Shown here: piece by piece, positions 29,315 to 37,481 of the stretch
Layout of the letters: the number at the start of each line of letters is the position of its first letter
Numbering within the stretch: the stretch's first letter is position 1
From: Kitasatospora sp. DSM 101779
Lineage (GTDB): Bacteria > Actinomycetota > Actinomycetes > Streptomycetales > Streptomycetaceae
Assembly: GCF_025655475.1 (NCBI RefSeq)
Contig: NZ_JAHTIK010000001.1
Span: 124,001 to 188,000 of the forward strand
DNA: 64,000 bases
Reading direction: 5' to 3'
The notes under the pieces: generated by a model
What the model was told of the DNA's origin: nothing
What the model saw: only the letters and a program-made list of their open reading frames with translations
Databases searched by the model: none
Program-made: the position numbers and the translations under genes

Positions 29315-29895
29315 GCGAGCCCGCGCAGGCCGCCACGGCCTGCACCGACGGACCCCTGCTGGAGGCGCTGATGGCCGAGGTCGCGGTGGGCGACCAGGAC
29401 GCCTACCGCAGGATCTACCGGGCCCTGCTCGGGCCGGTCTTCGGACTCGTCCTGCGGGTACTGCGCGACCCGGCCCAGTCCGAGGAGGTCGCGCAGGAGG
29501 TCATGCTGGAGGTGTGGCAGTGCGCGGCCCGCTACCGGCCGGAGCGCGGCGCCGTCGTGCCGTGGGTGATGACCATGGCCCACCGCCGCGCCGTCGACCG
29601 GGTGCGCCAGGCACAGAGGACCAGCGCCCGCGAAGAACGCGCCGCGGCCCACGCACACACCACCGCCTTCGACGAGGTCGCCGAGGCCGTCGAGGACCGT
29701 CTGGAACACGAGCGGCTGCGCCGGTGCCTCACCGCGCTCACCGGTCTGCAACGGCAATCCCTCACGCTCGCGTACTACCGCGGCCTGACCTACCAGGAGG
29801 TCGCCGACCTGGTGCACGCACCGCTGAGCACGGTCAAGACCCGGATGCGCGACGGCCTCGTCCGGCTGCGCGACTGCCTGGGGGTGCACCCGTGA
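29311..29895 (+). CDS. sigK: ECF sigma factor, SigK type
   Basis: A 194-aa ECF sigma factor of the SigK group. Region 2 spans about 30-100 (VLRDPAQSEEVAQEVMLEVWQ; VVPWVMTMAHRRAVDRVR) and region 4 about 135-190 (LTGLQRQSLTLAYYRGLTYQEVADLV, LSTVKTRMRDGLVRLR). The GTG start overlaps the stop of a short upstream frame. It is coupled to an RskA-type anti-sigma gene by a 4-nt overlap. A fasciclin lipoprotein gene lies 2 kb away, as in the mycobacterial SigK-Mpt83/Mpt70 system. Confidence 0.93.
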   Translation: MSEPAQAATACTDGPLLEALMAEVAVGDQDAYRRIYRALLGPVFGLVLRVLRDPAQSEEVAQEVMLEVWQCAARYRPERGAVVPWVMTMAHRRAVDRVRQAQRTSAREERAAAHAHTTAFDEVAEAVEDRLEHERLRRCLTALTGLQRQSLTLAYYRGLTYQEVADLVHAPLSTVKTRMRDGLVRLRDCLGVHP

Positions 29896-30647
29896 ACGAC
29901 ACCGCCGACCTGCACACACTGTCCGGCGCCTACGCCCTGCACGCCCTCGGCGACGCCGAACGCTCCGCCTTTGAACGCCACCTCGCCCGGTGCGAGCCCT
30001 GCCGCACGGAAATCGCCGGATTCGCCGCCACCCTCGCCAGGCTCGGCCTCGCCGCCGCGACCGTGCCGCCGCCCGGCATGGAGGACCGCGCGATGGCCGC
30101 CCTCCCCCGCATCCGGCAGCTCCCACCGCGCACCGTCGCCGACCGACTGCTGCCCGAGCGCGTCCGCCGCCGGCCCGGCCGCACCGCCGCCCGCCTCGCC
30201 CTGGCCGCCTGCCTCGCCCTCACCGCCGTCTTCGGCGGCCTCGCCGTCCACCAGCACGACCAGGCGCAGCGGGCCGAAAGCCGAACCGCACAGCTGCGCA
30301 CCGAACTCGCCGAATTCGGTGCGCTGCTGGCCGCGCCGGACGTCCGCAGCGCCACCGCCTCTACCAGCGACGGCAGCGGAAGCGGCACCGCCGTGTGGTC
30401 CCGTCAACGCGACCGGGCAGCGTTCCTCGCCGCCGACCTGCCACCGCTGCCCGCCGGCCGCGCCTGGGAGCTGTGGCTCGACAAGGGTGGCGCGCCCCGC
30501 CCCGCCGGCCTCCTCCACACCTCCGACGGCACGCTGCTGCTGCCCTCCGGCATCGACGGCGCACGGGCCCTCGCCGTCTCCCAGGAACCCGCAACCGGCT
30601 CGCCGCAGCCGACCACCGATCCCGTTCTGCTGCTCCCCCTGCCCTGA
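29892..30647 (+). CDS. rskA: RskA-type zinc anti-sigma factor
   Basis: Membrane anti-sigma factor, 251 aa. The N-terminal zinc anti-sigma motif is His30-x3-Cys34-x2-Cys37 (HLARCEPC). A single membrane segment lies at about 101-119, and the extracytoplasmic RskA domain follows (FLAADLPPLPAGRAWELWLDKGGAPRPAGLL). It holds SigK inactive until proteolysis. The GTG start overlaps the sigK stop. Redox control, known for mycobacterial RskA, is possible but not shown. Confidence 0.93.
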   Translation: MNDTADLHTLSGAYALHALGDAERSAFERHLARCEPCRTEIAGFAATLARLGLAAATVPPPGMEDRAMAALPRIRQLPPRTVADRLLPERVRRRPGRTAARLALAACLALTAVFGGLAVHQHDQAQRAESRTAQLRTELAEFGALLAAPDVRSATASTSDGSGSGTAVWSRQRDRAAFLAADLPPLPAGRAWELWLDKGGAPRPAGLLHTSDGTLLLPSGIDGARALAVSQEPATGSPQPTTDPVLLLPLP

Positions 30648-30752
30648 CCCACCAGGGCCCGGTTCCTGCAAGAAGCGCGTGCGAGCCGGTCGTGCGATCG
30701 GGTCCACGGCGTGGGAAGCACCCCCGCGAGCAGCACGTCCGGCTGGCGCGCC

Positions 30753-31532
30753 TCAACGCGGCAGCGTGCCGGGCATCGTCGGCCCGAAGCCGCCGTCGTC
30801 GGTAGTCCGATGCCGCGCGGCCGTGCCGTGCCGGTTCTCCGGATAGGGGGCACGGGGGTGCGGGCCGACAGGTGTCGCGGATGCCAGCACCAGCGGCGCT
30901 CCGGTGAGCACCGCCGCGACCGCGTCCACGGTGAGCCGGTGCCAGCCGCAGGCGTCAAGCAGCATGGTGTGCCGGCCGCGCGGCATCACGATCGTGCCGA
31001 CGCGGGCGCCGGCCGCGGCGGCTCGGCGGGCGAGGTCCCAGGACTGCGCCGCGGAGGTGACGGGGTCACGCTCGTCGTGGAGAATCACCAGGCTCCGCCC
31101 GGCCAGGTGGGCGACGGGTTCGCCCGGCGGGCACCACGGTGCGAGGGCGACCACGCCCCGCACCCCGGGACGCCCGGCGGCAGCGATCGCCGCGCGGCCG
31201 CCCATCGAGTGACCGACCAGGGCGACCGGCAGCCCCGGAACCAGGCGGGCAAGCTCACCCAAGGCGCGGTGCGCGTCCTGCACCGGGTGCGCCGCGTGCC
31301 CGTTCCAGCCGCGGTACCGGTAGCGGACCCGCGCGATCAGGACGGCATCGCCCGGCAGTTGGCGGCGCAGCGCCCGGGCGAGGAGATGCATCCGGCGCGC
31401 CGGCAGGTTGAGGAGCGTGGGCGGGGCGAGGCTGTCGGCGCGGCCGCCGTGGAGCAGGAGCACCACGGCCTGCGGGCTGTCGGGGGCGTGCAGGACATCG
31501 AGTGCTGCCGGGGCGGTACGGCTCCGGTTCAT
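30753..31532 (-). CDS. Alpha/beta hydrolase
   Basis: A 259-aa alpha/beta-hydrolase with LLLHGGRAD (oxyanion loop, about 25-33), nucleophile Ser109 in GHSMGG, acid Asp in HDERDPVT and the catalytic His in GRHTML. No signal peptide. The last ~35 residues are Pro/Arg-rich and probably disordered. It ends facing rskA and follows the fasciclin gene on the same strand after a terminator. The substrate is unknown; dienelactone-hydrolase-like enzymes have similar motifs. Confidence 0.88.
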   Translation of the reverse strand: MNRSRTAPAALDVLHAPDSPQAVVLLLHGGRADSLAPPTLLNLPARRMHLLARALRRQLPGDAVLIARVRYRYRGWNGHAAHPVQDAHRALGELARLVPGLPVALVGHSMGGRAAIAAAGRPGVRGVVALAPWCPPGEPVAHLAGRSLVILHDERDPVTSAAQSWDLARRAAAAGARVGTIVMPRGRHTMLLDACGWHRLTVDAVAAVLTGAPLVLASATPVGPHPRAPYPENRHGTAARHRTTDDGGFGPTMPGTLPR

Positions 31533-31660
31533 GAGGATTCACTCTCCTGCTCGGGTGATCGGCCGGAACGGCGAATGCGCCACCGTCGCCTGCGACCACG
31601 GACCGGGCCAGGGCCGGTGTTGCCGGGCGGACGGAGCCGGGACGGAGGTCGTCCGCAGAC

Positions 31661-31704
31661 GTGCAGCCCCGGCCGGGAGCACCGGAGGAGGGCCGGGGCT
31701 GCAC
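31661..31704 (-). terminator. Terminator after the fasciclin gene
   Basis: Perfect 14-bp stem GTGCAGCCCCGGCC with its complement (31661-31674, 31691-31704), 14 bases after the fasciclin stop on the minus strand. Confidence 0.8.
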
Positions 31705-31717
31705 GCCCAGGGGCGGG

Positions 31718-32371
31718 TCAGGAGGTCGGCATGAGGACGGTGTCGACGATGTACACGGTGGCGTTGGCGGTCTGCACGTTGCCGCACAGCACCTTGGCGT
31801 TGCCGTTCGCGGTGAAGTCCTGCCCGGCGCCGGTAACGGTCACCGTGCCGCCCTGGAGCGTCTTGTGATCACCCGACAGGTCCATGGGTGCGAGACGCTC
31901 CGGCGCCACGTGGTAGGTGAGGATCTTGGTGAGCTTGTCCTGGTCGGCGAGGACGGCGTCCAGGTCCTTCTTCGGCAGCTTGGCAAAGGCGTCGTTGGTC
32001 GGCGCGAACACCGTGATGTTCTGCGCCGAGTTCAGGGTGTCGGCCAGACCCGCCTTGGTGACGGCGCTCACGAGGGTGGACAGCAGCGGGTTGTGGGAGG
32101 CGGCGGTGGCGACCGGATCCTGCGCCATGCCGGCGAACGAGCCGGCCCCGTCCTTCGGAACCGCTGCACAGGCGGCACCGAACGGCCGGGCCGCGGCCAT
32201 GGCCGTGCTCACTGCCGCGCTCGGCACGGCCTGCGGTGCCTTGGACGACGCCGCATCGGCGGCGGCTCCGCTGCTGGAACCCCCGCCGCTGCCGCAGGCG
32301 CTCATCCCGAGCGCCAGGGCACCGGCGGCGACAAGTACGGCGAAGGAACGGCTGCGGGACATGGTCGACAC
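31718..32371 (-). CDS. Fasciclin-domain lipoprotein (Mpt83-like)
   Basis: A 217-aa lipoprotein: lipobox ending at Cys26 (GMSAC), a Ser/Gly/Ala linker, and one fasciclin (FAS1) domain from about 75, with NITVFAPTNDAFAKLP and ILTYHVAPERL. FAS1 proteins mediate surface adhesion. A GTG start at 32371 is used, with AAGGAG nine bases before; an in-frame ATG lies three codons later. Mycobacterial SigK controls FAS1 proteins Mpt70 and Mpt83, and a SigK-like promoter is present here, so this is the likely structural output of the neighbouring sigK-rskA pair. Confidence 0.93.
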   Translation of the reverse strand: MSTMSRSRSFAVLVAAGALALGMSACGSGGGSSSGAAADAASSKAPQAVPSAAVSTAMAAARPFGAACAAVPKDGAGSFAGMAQDPVATAASHNPLLSTLVSAVTKAGLADTLNSAQNITVFAPTNDAFAKLPKKDLDAVLADQDKLTKILTYHVAPERLAPMDLSGDHKTLQGGTVTVTGAGQDFTANGNAKVLCGNVQTANATVYIVDTVLMPTS

Positions 32372-32505
32372 GAGAAGGTGCTCCTTACGGGAGAGTGGCG
32401 CGGCCAGGGCGAGGACCGCCCGGCCGGATGACGTCCGACGGCGTGCCGCGCCACCGGCCGCACTGCCTGCCGGGGCGGAAGATGCATTCGCCTGTCACAC
32501 AACCC

Positions 32506-32532
32506 GTTCGGCGCCGCCGGACCCCGGGATTG
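32506..32532 (-). promoter_or_regulatory. SigK-type promoter of the fasciclin gene
   Basis: On the minus strand CAATCC (32532-32527), 15 nt, CCGAAC (32511-32506). It has the same 15-nt spacing as the boxes before sigK and the His/Trp-rich gene; the -35 box is the most divergent of the three. Confidence 0.5.
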
Positions 32533-32763
32533 GCGCCGTCCCCGGACTCACCCGGACGAGTGGTGACCGGGCAGAACAATGCCTCAGGGGAGGGCGGACT
32601 CCGTTGACGGCCGCCCGGGTCGCTGCTGCACTCCGCCGACCAGCCCGGGGCGGTTTCGGGCCGGGTGTGGCAACCACAGGCGTGCGTGGGGACTGCCGGA
32701 ATGCAGCGAGGTGGCCGGGCCGGGCCGCGCCGGGCCGGGCCGGGGGGAGACGTTGGGCAGCGT

Positions 32764-33210
32764 TCACAGTCCTGCGATATAGGCGTCGGCGTTGGCGAGG
32801 GCTGCCGCGGTGGCGCCGTCGAGCAGAGCCTGGCGGATCAGCTCCCATCCGGCTTGGGGGTCTTGGTCGCGGTCTGCCGGTTGCCGCAGGACTTCCGCGG
32901 TGAGGGTGTTCGCCTGCTGCCGGATCATGACCGGGATCCGGGAGCGGAAGTGCGGGAGATCCTGGGCGAGCGTCCGGGTGGCGAGCAGGCCGGTGTGGGC
33001 GGGGTTCTCGGCGACTGCCTGCTCCAGCAGGCGGACGGGGAAGTCCACCCGGCGGGCCATGCGGGCGATCAGGACGGCGGCGTTCTGCGGATCGAGTTCG
33101 AGGGTGGCGGTGATCGTCCGGGCGATCACCACGGTGGCGTCCCGCTCGGCGGACCCGGTCTCCAAGAGGAACAGCAGGTCTGCTGCGCTGCGGGTGTTGA
33201 AGCAGACCAT
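32764..33210 (-). CDS. Hypothetical protein
   Basis: A 148-aa soluble helical protein that I do not recognise (ADLLFLLETGSAERDATVVI, ITATLELDPQNAAVLIARMA, AVENPAHTGLLATRTLAQDL). The ATG at 33210 has GGAGG eight bases upstream. Periodic helices suggest a small repeat or adaptor fold. It is followed on the same strand by nothing close, and upstream lies a broken DUF4193 gene. Confidence 0.65.
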   Translation of the reverse strand: MVCFNTRSAADLLFLLETGSAERDATVVIARTITATLELDPQNAAVLIARMARRVDFPVRLLEQAVAENPAHTGLLATRTLAQDLPHFRSRIPVMIRQQANTLTAEVLRQPADRDQDPQAGWELIRQALLDGATAAALANADAYIAGL

Positions 33211-33290
33211 GCCGCAGACCTCCGGACGGGACGCGTACAGCCCGGACGGGCGGGCCCGGACGGCTGACAGGGCGGCGGAGGGCGCTGTGG

Positions 33291-33510
33291 TCAGGCTGCA
33301 CAGTCGCGGCAGATCGGCCGGCCGTTCCTGTCCTGGCCGGCGGGTCGGGTGCGGTGGTGGACCAAGAAGCAGGTCATGCAGGTGAACGCGTCCTCCTGCA
33401 GGGGCACGACCTGGACGGTTCCTCGCCGGACAGGTCGGTGCCCGGAAGTTCCAGCCCCTCGACGGCCTCGGCTTCGGCGTCGACCGCGGCGCTTTGCTTG
33501 TCGTCGCGTC
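33291..33510 (-). pseudogene. DUF4193 protein, frameshifted and truncated
   Basis: DUF4193 is a short, widespread actinobacterial protein with a C-terminal zinc ribbon. Here the ribbon (EDAFTCMTCFLVHHRTRPAG, ICRDCAA) is intact, but the acidic middle part (DDKQSAAVDAEAEAVEGLEL, PGTDLSGEEP) is in another frame; one missing base near 33416-33422 separates them. The usual N-terminus is absent and replaced by GC-rich repetitive sequence. It is a pseudogene or contains a sequencing error; a functional copy is expected elsewhere. Confidence 0.75.
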
Positions 33511-33608
33511 GGCCCTGCGGCCGCCGGGCGGGCGGCCGCCCCCGGGCCGGGGCCCGGGGGCGGCGGCAGGCTCCCGGTCATCAGGGCCCGCCCGGAGGGG
33601 CGGGTAGG

Positions 33609-34160
33609 TCAGATGTGGCCGAAGAACATGCTGCCGGGGGCGTCGGGGTCGTTGGACATGAAGTGCTCGCGCACCGCGCGGATGAACTCCTGGCGCGAGA
33701 TCGCCCCGTTCCCGTCGGTGTCCAGCTTCATGAACACGTCCATCGCGTCGGGCGATTCGCTCCTCCACACGTCCCGCAGGAGCCGGGCGAACTCGTCCTT
33801 GCTGATCTCGTTGTCGCCGTTGGTGTCGATGACGTCGAAGATCGCGTGGCCGCCGCCGTCCACCACGTTCAGCCGGCTGGTGTCGATGCACGCGAGGCGG
33901 TTCGCCGTGACGAACTGGTCCTTCGTCAGCCGGTCGCCTCCGGCGCCGGAGTGGCGCAGCAGTTCCAGCCAGTAGATCTGGCAGAAGCTCTGCAGGGCGC
34001 GGGCACGGAGGTCGTTCTTGTCGAGCTTGTAGGCCTGGATGTAGCGGTCGGCGAGTCTCTGGTAGTCCGTGCAGTCCACGTAGCCGTCCTTGTCGGCGTC
34101 GATGGTGTCGAACTGGCGCTCAAGTTTGGTGGTGATGATGTCCCGCACCGTCGTGGTCAT
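33609..34160 (-). CDS. EF-hand calcium-binding protein
   Basis: A 183-aa cytoplasmic protein with three clear EF-hand loops: residues 21-32 (DADKDGYVDCTD), 112-123 (DTNGDNEISKDE) and 147-158 (DTDGNGAISRQE). A fourth, degenerate hand lies near 75-90. It resembles streptomycete calmodulin-like proteins such as CalD/calerythrin. ATG 34160 is preceded by AAGGAA. Confidence 0.93.
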   Translation of the reverse strand: MTTTVRDIITTKLERQFDTIDADKDGYVDCTDYQRLADRYIQAYKLDKNDLRARALQSFCQIYWLELLRHSGAGGDRLTKDQFVTANRLACIDTSRLNVVDGGGHAIFDVIDTNGDNEISKDEFARLLRDVWRSESPDAMDVFMKLDTDGNGAISRQEFIRAVREHFMSNDPDAPGSMFFGHI

Positions 34161-34673
34161 GCCGCATTCCTTTCGCGATCCTGGGTGTGGCGCTTTCCCG
34201 GGGTGGGGGAAGGCCACCCCGGACACTCCCCGGACCGTGCAAGGGACATCCGGACCGGACCCCGTTCTCACACGAACCGCTGTACGCCGCGCCCACGATC
34301 AGCCCCTCCGGGACCGGCGGCCGACGGCACATCGGGTGCATGCCACGCCTGGACCTGCGCCCGTGACGCGGCCCGCGGGCTGCCTTCGCTGCCCCGCGCA
34401 CGCCGCGCGCCAGCACCTCCCCGAAAACGCCGCCGCCACGCCCGGCCCCCGGCCGCCTGTGGTGCCTGCGGCCGGGCACTGCCCGCTCAAGGCCGTGAGG
34501 GGCGCTGCGACCGGTCCGGACCGGCGCAGCGCCGGGCCGCGGCGGCAGGGTCCGGGGCGCGGCGGCCGCCGTGGGGCGGGATCGGCAGTCCGGTTCACTC
34601 CAACTGCCCAGCGGGGTGCTCCGCAGGCAGTAGCCGGTGTCCCTTCGCTGACGGGTCGCTCGTTGGCCACGGC

Positions 34674-34933
34674 GTGATCGAGAAATTCGCCATCATGGCG
34701 GCTGCCGCCAGGCCACGCTCTCCGGCCAGGACGCGTACGTGGTCCTCGGCGACCACCAGCCGGAGCAGGCCGTCTCCGGCAAGCCGCTGACGTTCTCCCA
34801 CTACCGGATCTGGCGGCTGCGCCCCTGCGACACCCACGACTACAAGAACCGCCCGGCCTGCGGCTACTGCACCCGCAGCGTCACCAACGGCGTCGCCGAC
34901 GCCAACCCCTATTCCGGGACGGCAGTCTGCTGA
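34674..34933 (+). pseudogene. Cys-rich short ORF, probably frameshifted
   Basis: From about 34707 to 34933 the plus strand has strongly G/C-biased third positions and reads ATLSGQDAYVVLGDHQPEQ then SHYRIWRLRPCDTHDYKN, CGYCTRSVTNG. The only in-frame start is a GTG at 34739, inside the coding-looking stretch. A GTG at 34674 in another frame (VIEKFAIMAAAA) would join it if one base were restored near 34709. A strong terminator follows. The family is unknown. Confidence 0.4.
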
Positions 34934-34937
34934 GCAC

Positions 34938-34996
34938 CCTCGAACGCGTGGCGGCCCGCTGAGCATCCTGCTCCGCGGGCCGCCGCACGTTCGAGG
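34938..34996. terminator. Long bidirectional terminator
   Basis: Arms CCTCGAACG (34938-34946) and CGTTCGAGG (34988-34996) extend inward through GGCGGCCCGC and its complement with small bulges. It separates the plus-strand ORF from the end of the RpiR-type gene. Confidence 0.8.
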
Positions 34997-35001
34997 AGCC
35001 G

Positions 35002-35886
35002 TCATGTCAGACCGAGCCGGCGGGCGGTCTCCTCACCGCCCTGCATGTGACCGTGCGCCTTGTCTCCGAGCTCGGCAACGATTCCGGCGACCACGGTCTC
35101 CACCACGGCGAGCGTGGGCACCAGGCTGTCGTAGGGCGAGGGGGCCCCGACCTGGCTGGAGAGCACCACCTCTGCCTGGGTACTCACGGGCGAGAGCCAG
35201 GTGTCCGTGAACAGCACGACCCGCCCGCCCGCCTCCCGGACCAGCTCGGCAATGGTGACCTTGTCCTCCTCGTAGCGGCGGTAGTCGAACACGACGAGGA
35301 CATCCCGCCGGCCCAGGGAGGACAGCTGAGCCGTGCGCTCCACGGGCCGGTCGGGCAGCATCCGTACCTCGTCGCGCATCTGCATCAGGTGCAGGCCGAG
35401 GTACTGGGCGAACAGATGGCTGAAGCGGCCACCGACCAGCGTGATGCGGCGCTTGGGGTCGGCGAGGAGTTGCACGGCCCGCTCCAGGTCGTGCGGGGTG
35501 ACTTCGGCCAGGGTGCGATCGACAGCCGAAGTGAACACCTCCCTGCCGTAGGCGAGCAGGCCTGCCGGTCCGGTCCGGTCCACCGAGTCGTCCTCGGTGG
35601 GGGCGCCGTAGCCGCCCGCGGTGTAGAGGGTGAGCGGGGAGGCGTTCCGCTCGTCCAGCTCCGCGCGCAGCGCTGCCTGGAAGTCGGGGAAGCCTCGGTA
35701 GCCGAGTCGGTTGACGAAGCGGATGACCGTGGGGGCGCTGACGTCGGCGCGTTCGGCGAGGGTGGCGATGGTCTCGAATCCGGACGCGGGCCAGCCTGCG
35801 AGCAGGACCCGGCCGACCTTTCGCTCGGCGGGGCTGCATTCGCCGAGTCGCTGCCGAATGTCCTCGGCGAGGGTGACGGGGGCCAT
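35002..35886 (-). CDS. RpiR-family transcriptional regulator
   Basis: A 294-aa RpiR/MurR-type regulator: N-terminal HTH_6 domain (residues 1-78; GFETIATLAERADVSAPTVIRFVNRLGYRGF) and a C-terminal SIS domain (about 125-260; ITLVGGRFSHLFAQYLGLHL). SIS domains usually sense phosphosugars, but RpiR proteins also control amino-acid and imino-acid use. It is the last gene of the six-gene minus-strand cyanophycin operon. GAAAGGA precedes ATG 35886. Candidate binding sites are the TGTA-N8-TACA palindromes at 41.5, 44.6 and 44.7 kb. Confidence 0.92.
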   Translation of the reverse strand: MAPVTLAEDIRQRLGECSPAERKVGRVLLAGWPASGFETIATLAERADVSAPTVIRFVNRLGYRGFPDFQAALRAELDERNASPLTLYTAGGYGAPTEDDSVDRTGPAGLLAYGREVFTSAVDRTLAEVTPHDLERAVQLLADPKRRITLVGGRFSHLFAQYLGLHLMQMRDEVRMLPDRPVERTAQLSSLGRRDVLVVFDYRRYEEDKVTIAELVREAGGRVVLFTDTWLSPVSTQAEVVLSSQVGAPSPYDSLVPTLAVVETVVAGIVAELGDKAHGHMQGGEETARRLGLT

Positions 35887-36029
35887 GGGGGTCCTTTCCC
35901 GGTCTGGGGCTCGGAGAGGCCGGCGGTGGCCGGTCGCCCCGGGTGGCCTGGGCTGCGGGAGCTTGATCGTGATCCCCGCAGCCTAGCGAAGTGCCGGGCT
36001 GCGGGGAGGTGCTCGGGTGGTTCGGGCGG

Positions 36030-37337
36030 TCAGTCGGTGGCGGGGGCGATGCGCACGTCGAGGTCGCTGAAGGAGGCGGTCGTGGTGCCGTCGGCGCTCC
36101 AGGCGCGGCTGTCGCCCCGCTTGCGGAAGGTGATCTCGAAGGTCGGGCCGGTCTCGAAGGTGGTGGCGGTCGCTGTGCGCCGGTCGGCGGCGGTGAGGGC
36201 CCGGGCGGTGCCGGAGAAGGAGTAGGGGGTGCCGTCCGGGTTGTCGACGGAGTAGAAGGCGTCGTGGTTGGCCGGCACGGTGTTCTGCGGGCCTGGCGTG
36301 AGCGGCTTCTTGCCGTCGGCCGGCTCGGTGTGCCAGGTTCGGGCGTCGTACCGGTCGCCGTCGGTGAGGTAGCTGTAGCGGACGCCTTCGATGGTCCACC
36401 GACCGCCGGTGGTGCCGGTGCGGGCGCGGCGCAGGTCGAACACGGAGACGCCGTGGGTGCCCAGGACGCGCAGGGACTCGTCGGCGGACCCGGCGTGCTC
36501 GACCTCGAGGGCGGTGTTCTCGTCGAGGGCGAACACCCGGGTGTGTCCGGTGTCGGCTGCGAGCCGGATCGCGCGGCCTTCGCGGCCGTAGGTGCCGGTG
36601 TGGGTGTCGATGAGGCCGGAGCCGAAGAAGCCGAAGCCGCCGGCGGGGATGTAGCCGAGGCGGCCGGGGTCCTCGAAGTAGCCGGGCGTGCTGCCGTCAC
36701 GAAGGGCCGGATAGCTGTCGCCGCCGCTGACCATGTCGGGCCCGGAGGCGATCTGAGCGCCGGCGCTGGAGCCCGCGACGACGGCCCCGGCCCGCAGTTT
36801 GGCGCGGATCGCGGCGAGGACCTTGGAATCGGTGTGGGCGTCGCCGTGCAGCAGGCTGGTGAGGTAGCGGTACTGGTCGCCTCCGCCGAAGAAGAACCCG
36901 GTCATGGCGTTCACTTGGGCGGCCGCGGCGTCGGAGTCGGCGGCGGCGACGTGGTCGATGTCGATCGGGATCCACTGGGCGTCGGCCGCTCCGTGGTGCT
37001 TGAACAGATCGGCGTAGTACCTGCCGTTGCACACGGAGTTCGAGCACCGGTCGGGGTCCGCCGCGTCGGGGTCCTGGCTCTCGGGGACGGAGGCGGCGGT
37101 GAGCACGCCGATGCGGGCCCGCCCGGCGCCGCCCGCCTTGGCGATGATCTCGTGGTAGATCTCGGTGTTGTCGTCCTTGAGGCCTCCGCCCACCAGGATC
37201 AGGGTGCCGCCGCCCCGGTGGTCCGGGCGGGCCGGGGTCTGCGGGGCTGCGGAGGCGGTGGGTGCGGCCGCTGCGACGACGGTCAGGGCGGCGGCCGCGG
37301 CGATCGCCGCGCGTGGGGGCAGGTGGTGTCGGTTCAT
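36030..37337 (-). CDS. Secreted cyanophycinase (S51 peptidase), copy 1
   Basis: A 435-aa cyanophycinase, which cuts poly-Asp-Arg (cyanophycin) into beta-Asp-Arg dipeptides. A signal peptide ends near residue 30 (PTASAAP), so it acts outside the cell. S51 features: TLILVGGG start, GFFFGGGDQ, catalytic Ser191 in AGSSAGAQ. The CSNSVCNG pair (Cys98, Cys103), also in the second copy, could form a disulphide. It is longer than cytoplasmic CphB (about 270 aa), with an extra C-terminal beta-rich part. It follows the M20 peptidase gene by 144 bp in the same direction. Confidence 0.9.
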   Translation of the reverse strand: MNRHHLPPRAAIAAAAALTVVAAAAPTASAAPQTPARPDHRGGGTLILVGGGLKDDNTEIYHEIIAKAGGAGRARIGVLTAASVPESQDPDAADPDRCSNSVCNGRYYADLFKHHGAADAQWIPIDIDHVAAADSDAAAAQVNAMTGFFFGGGDQYRYLTSLLHGDAHTDSKVLAAIRAKLRAGAVVAGSSAGAQIASGPDMVSGGDSYPALRDGSTPGYFEDPGRLGYIPAGGFGFFGSGLIDTHTGTYGREGRAIRLAADTGHTRVFALDENTALEVEHAGSADESLRVLGTHGVSVFDLRRARTGTTGGRWTIEGVRYSYLTDGDRYDARTWHTEPADGKKPLTPGPQNTVPANHDAFYSVDNPDGTPYSFSGTARALTAADRRTATATTFETGPTFEITFRKRGDSRAWSADGTTTASFSDLDVRIAPATD

Positions 37338-37481
37338 CCGGGTTCTCCCGTGGGGGTCGAGGGGTGGGAACCGTGCGGTTCCGGGTGTGCGCAGCCCGTC
37401 GGCGACGCGTACCCGGTGTCGGCGGCCCGGCCGGCCGGCGGGTGCCGCTGCGTCCGGCCGGGCCTGTCCTTGGGTGCGTGC

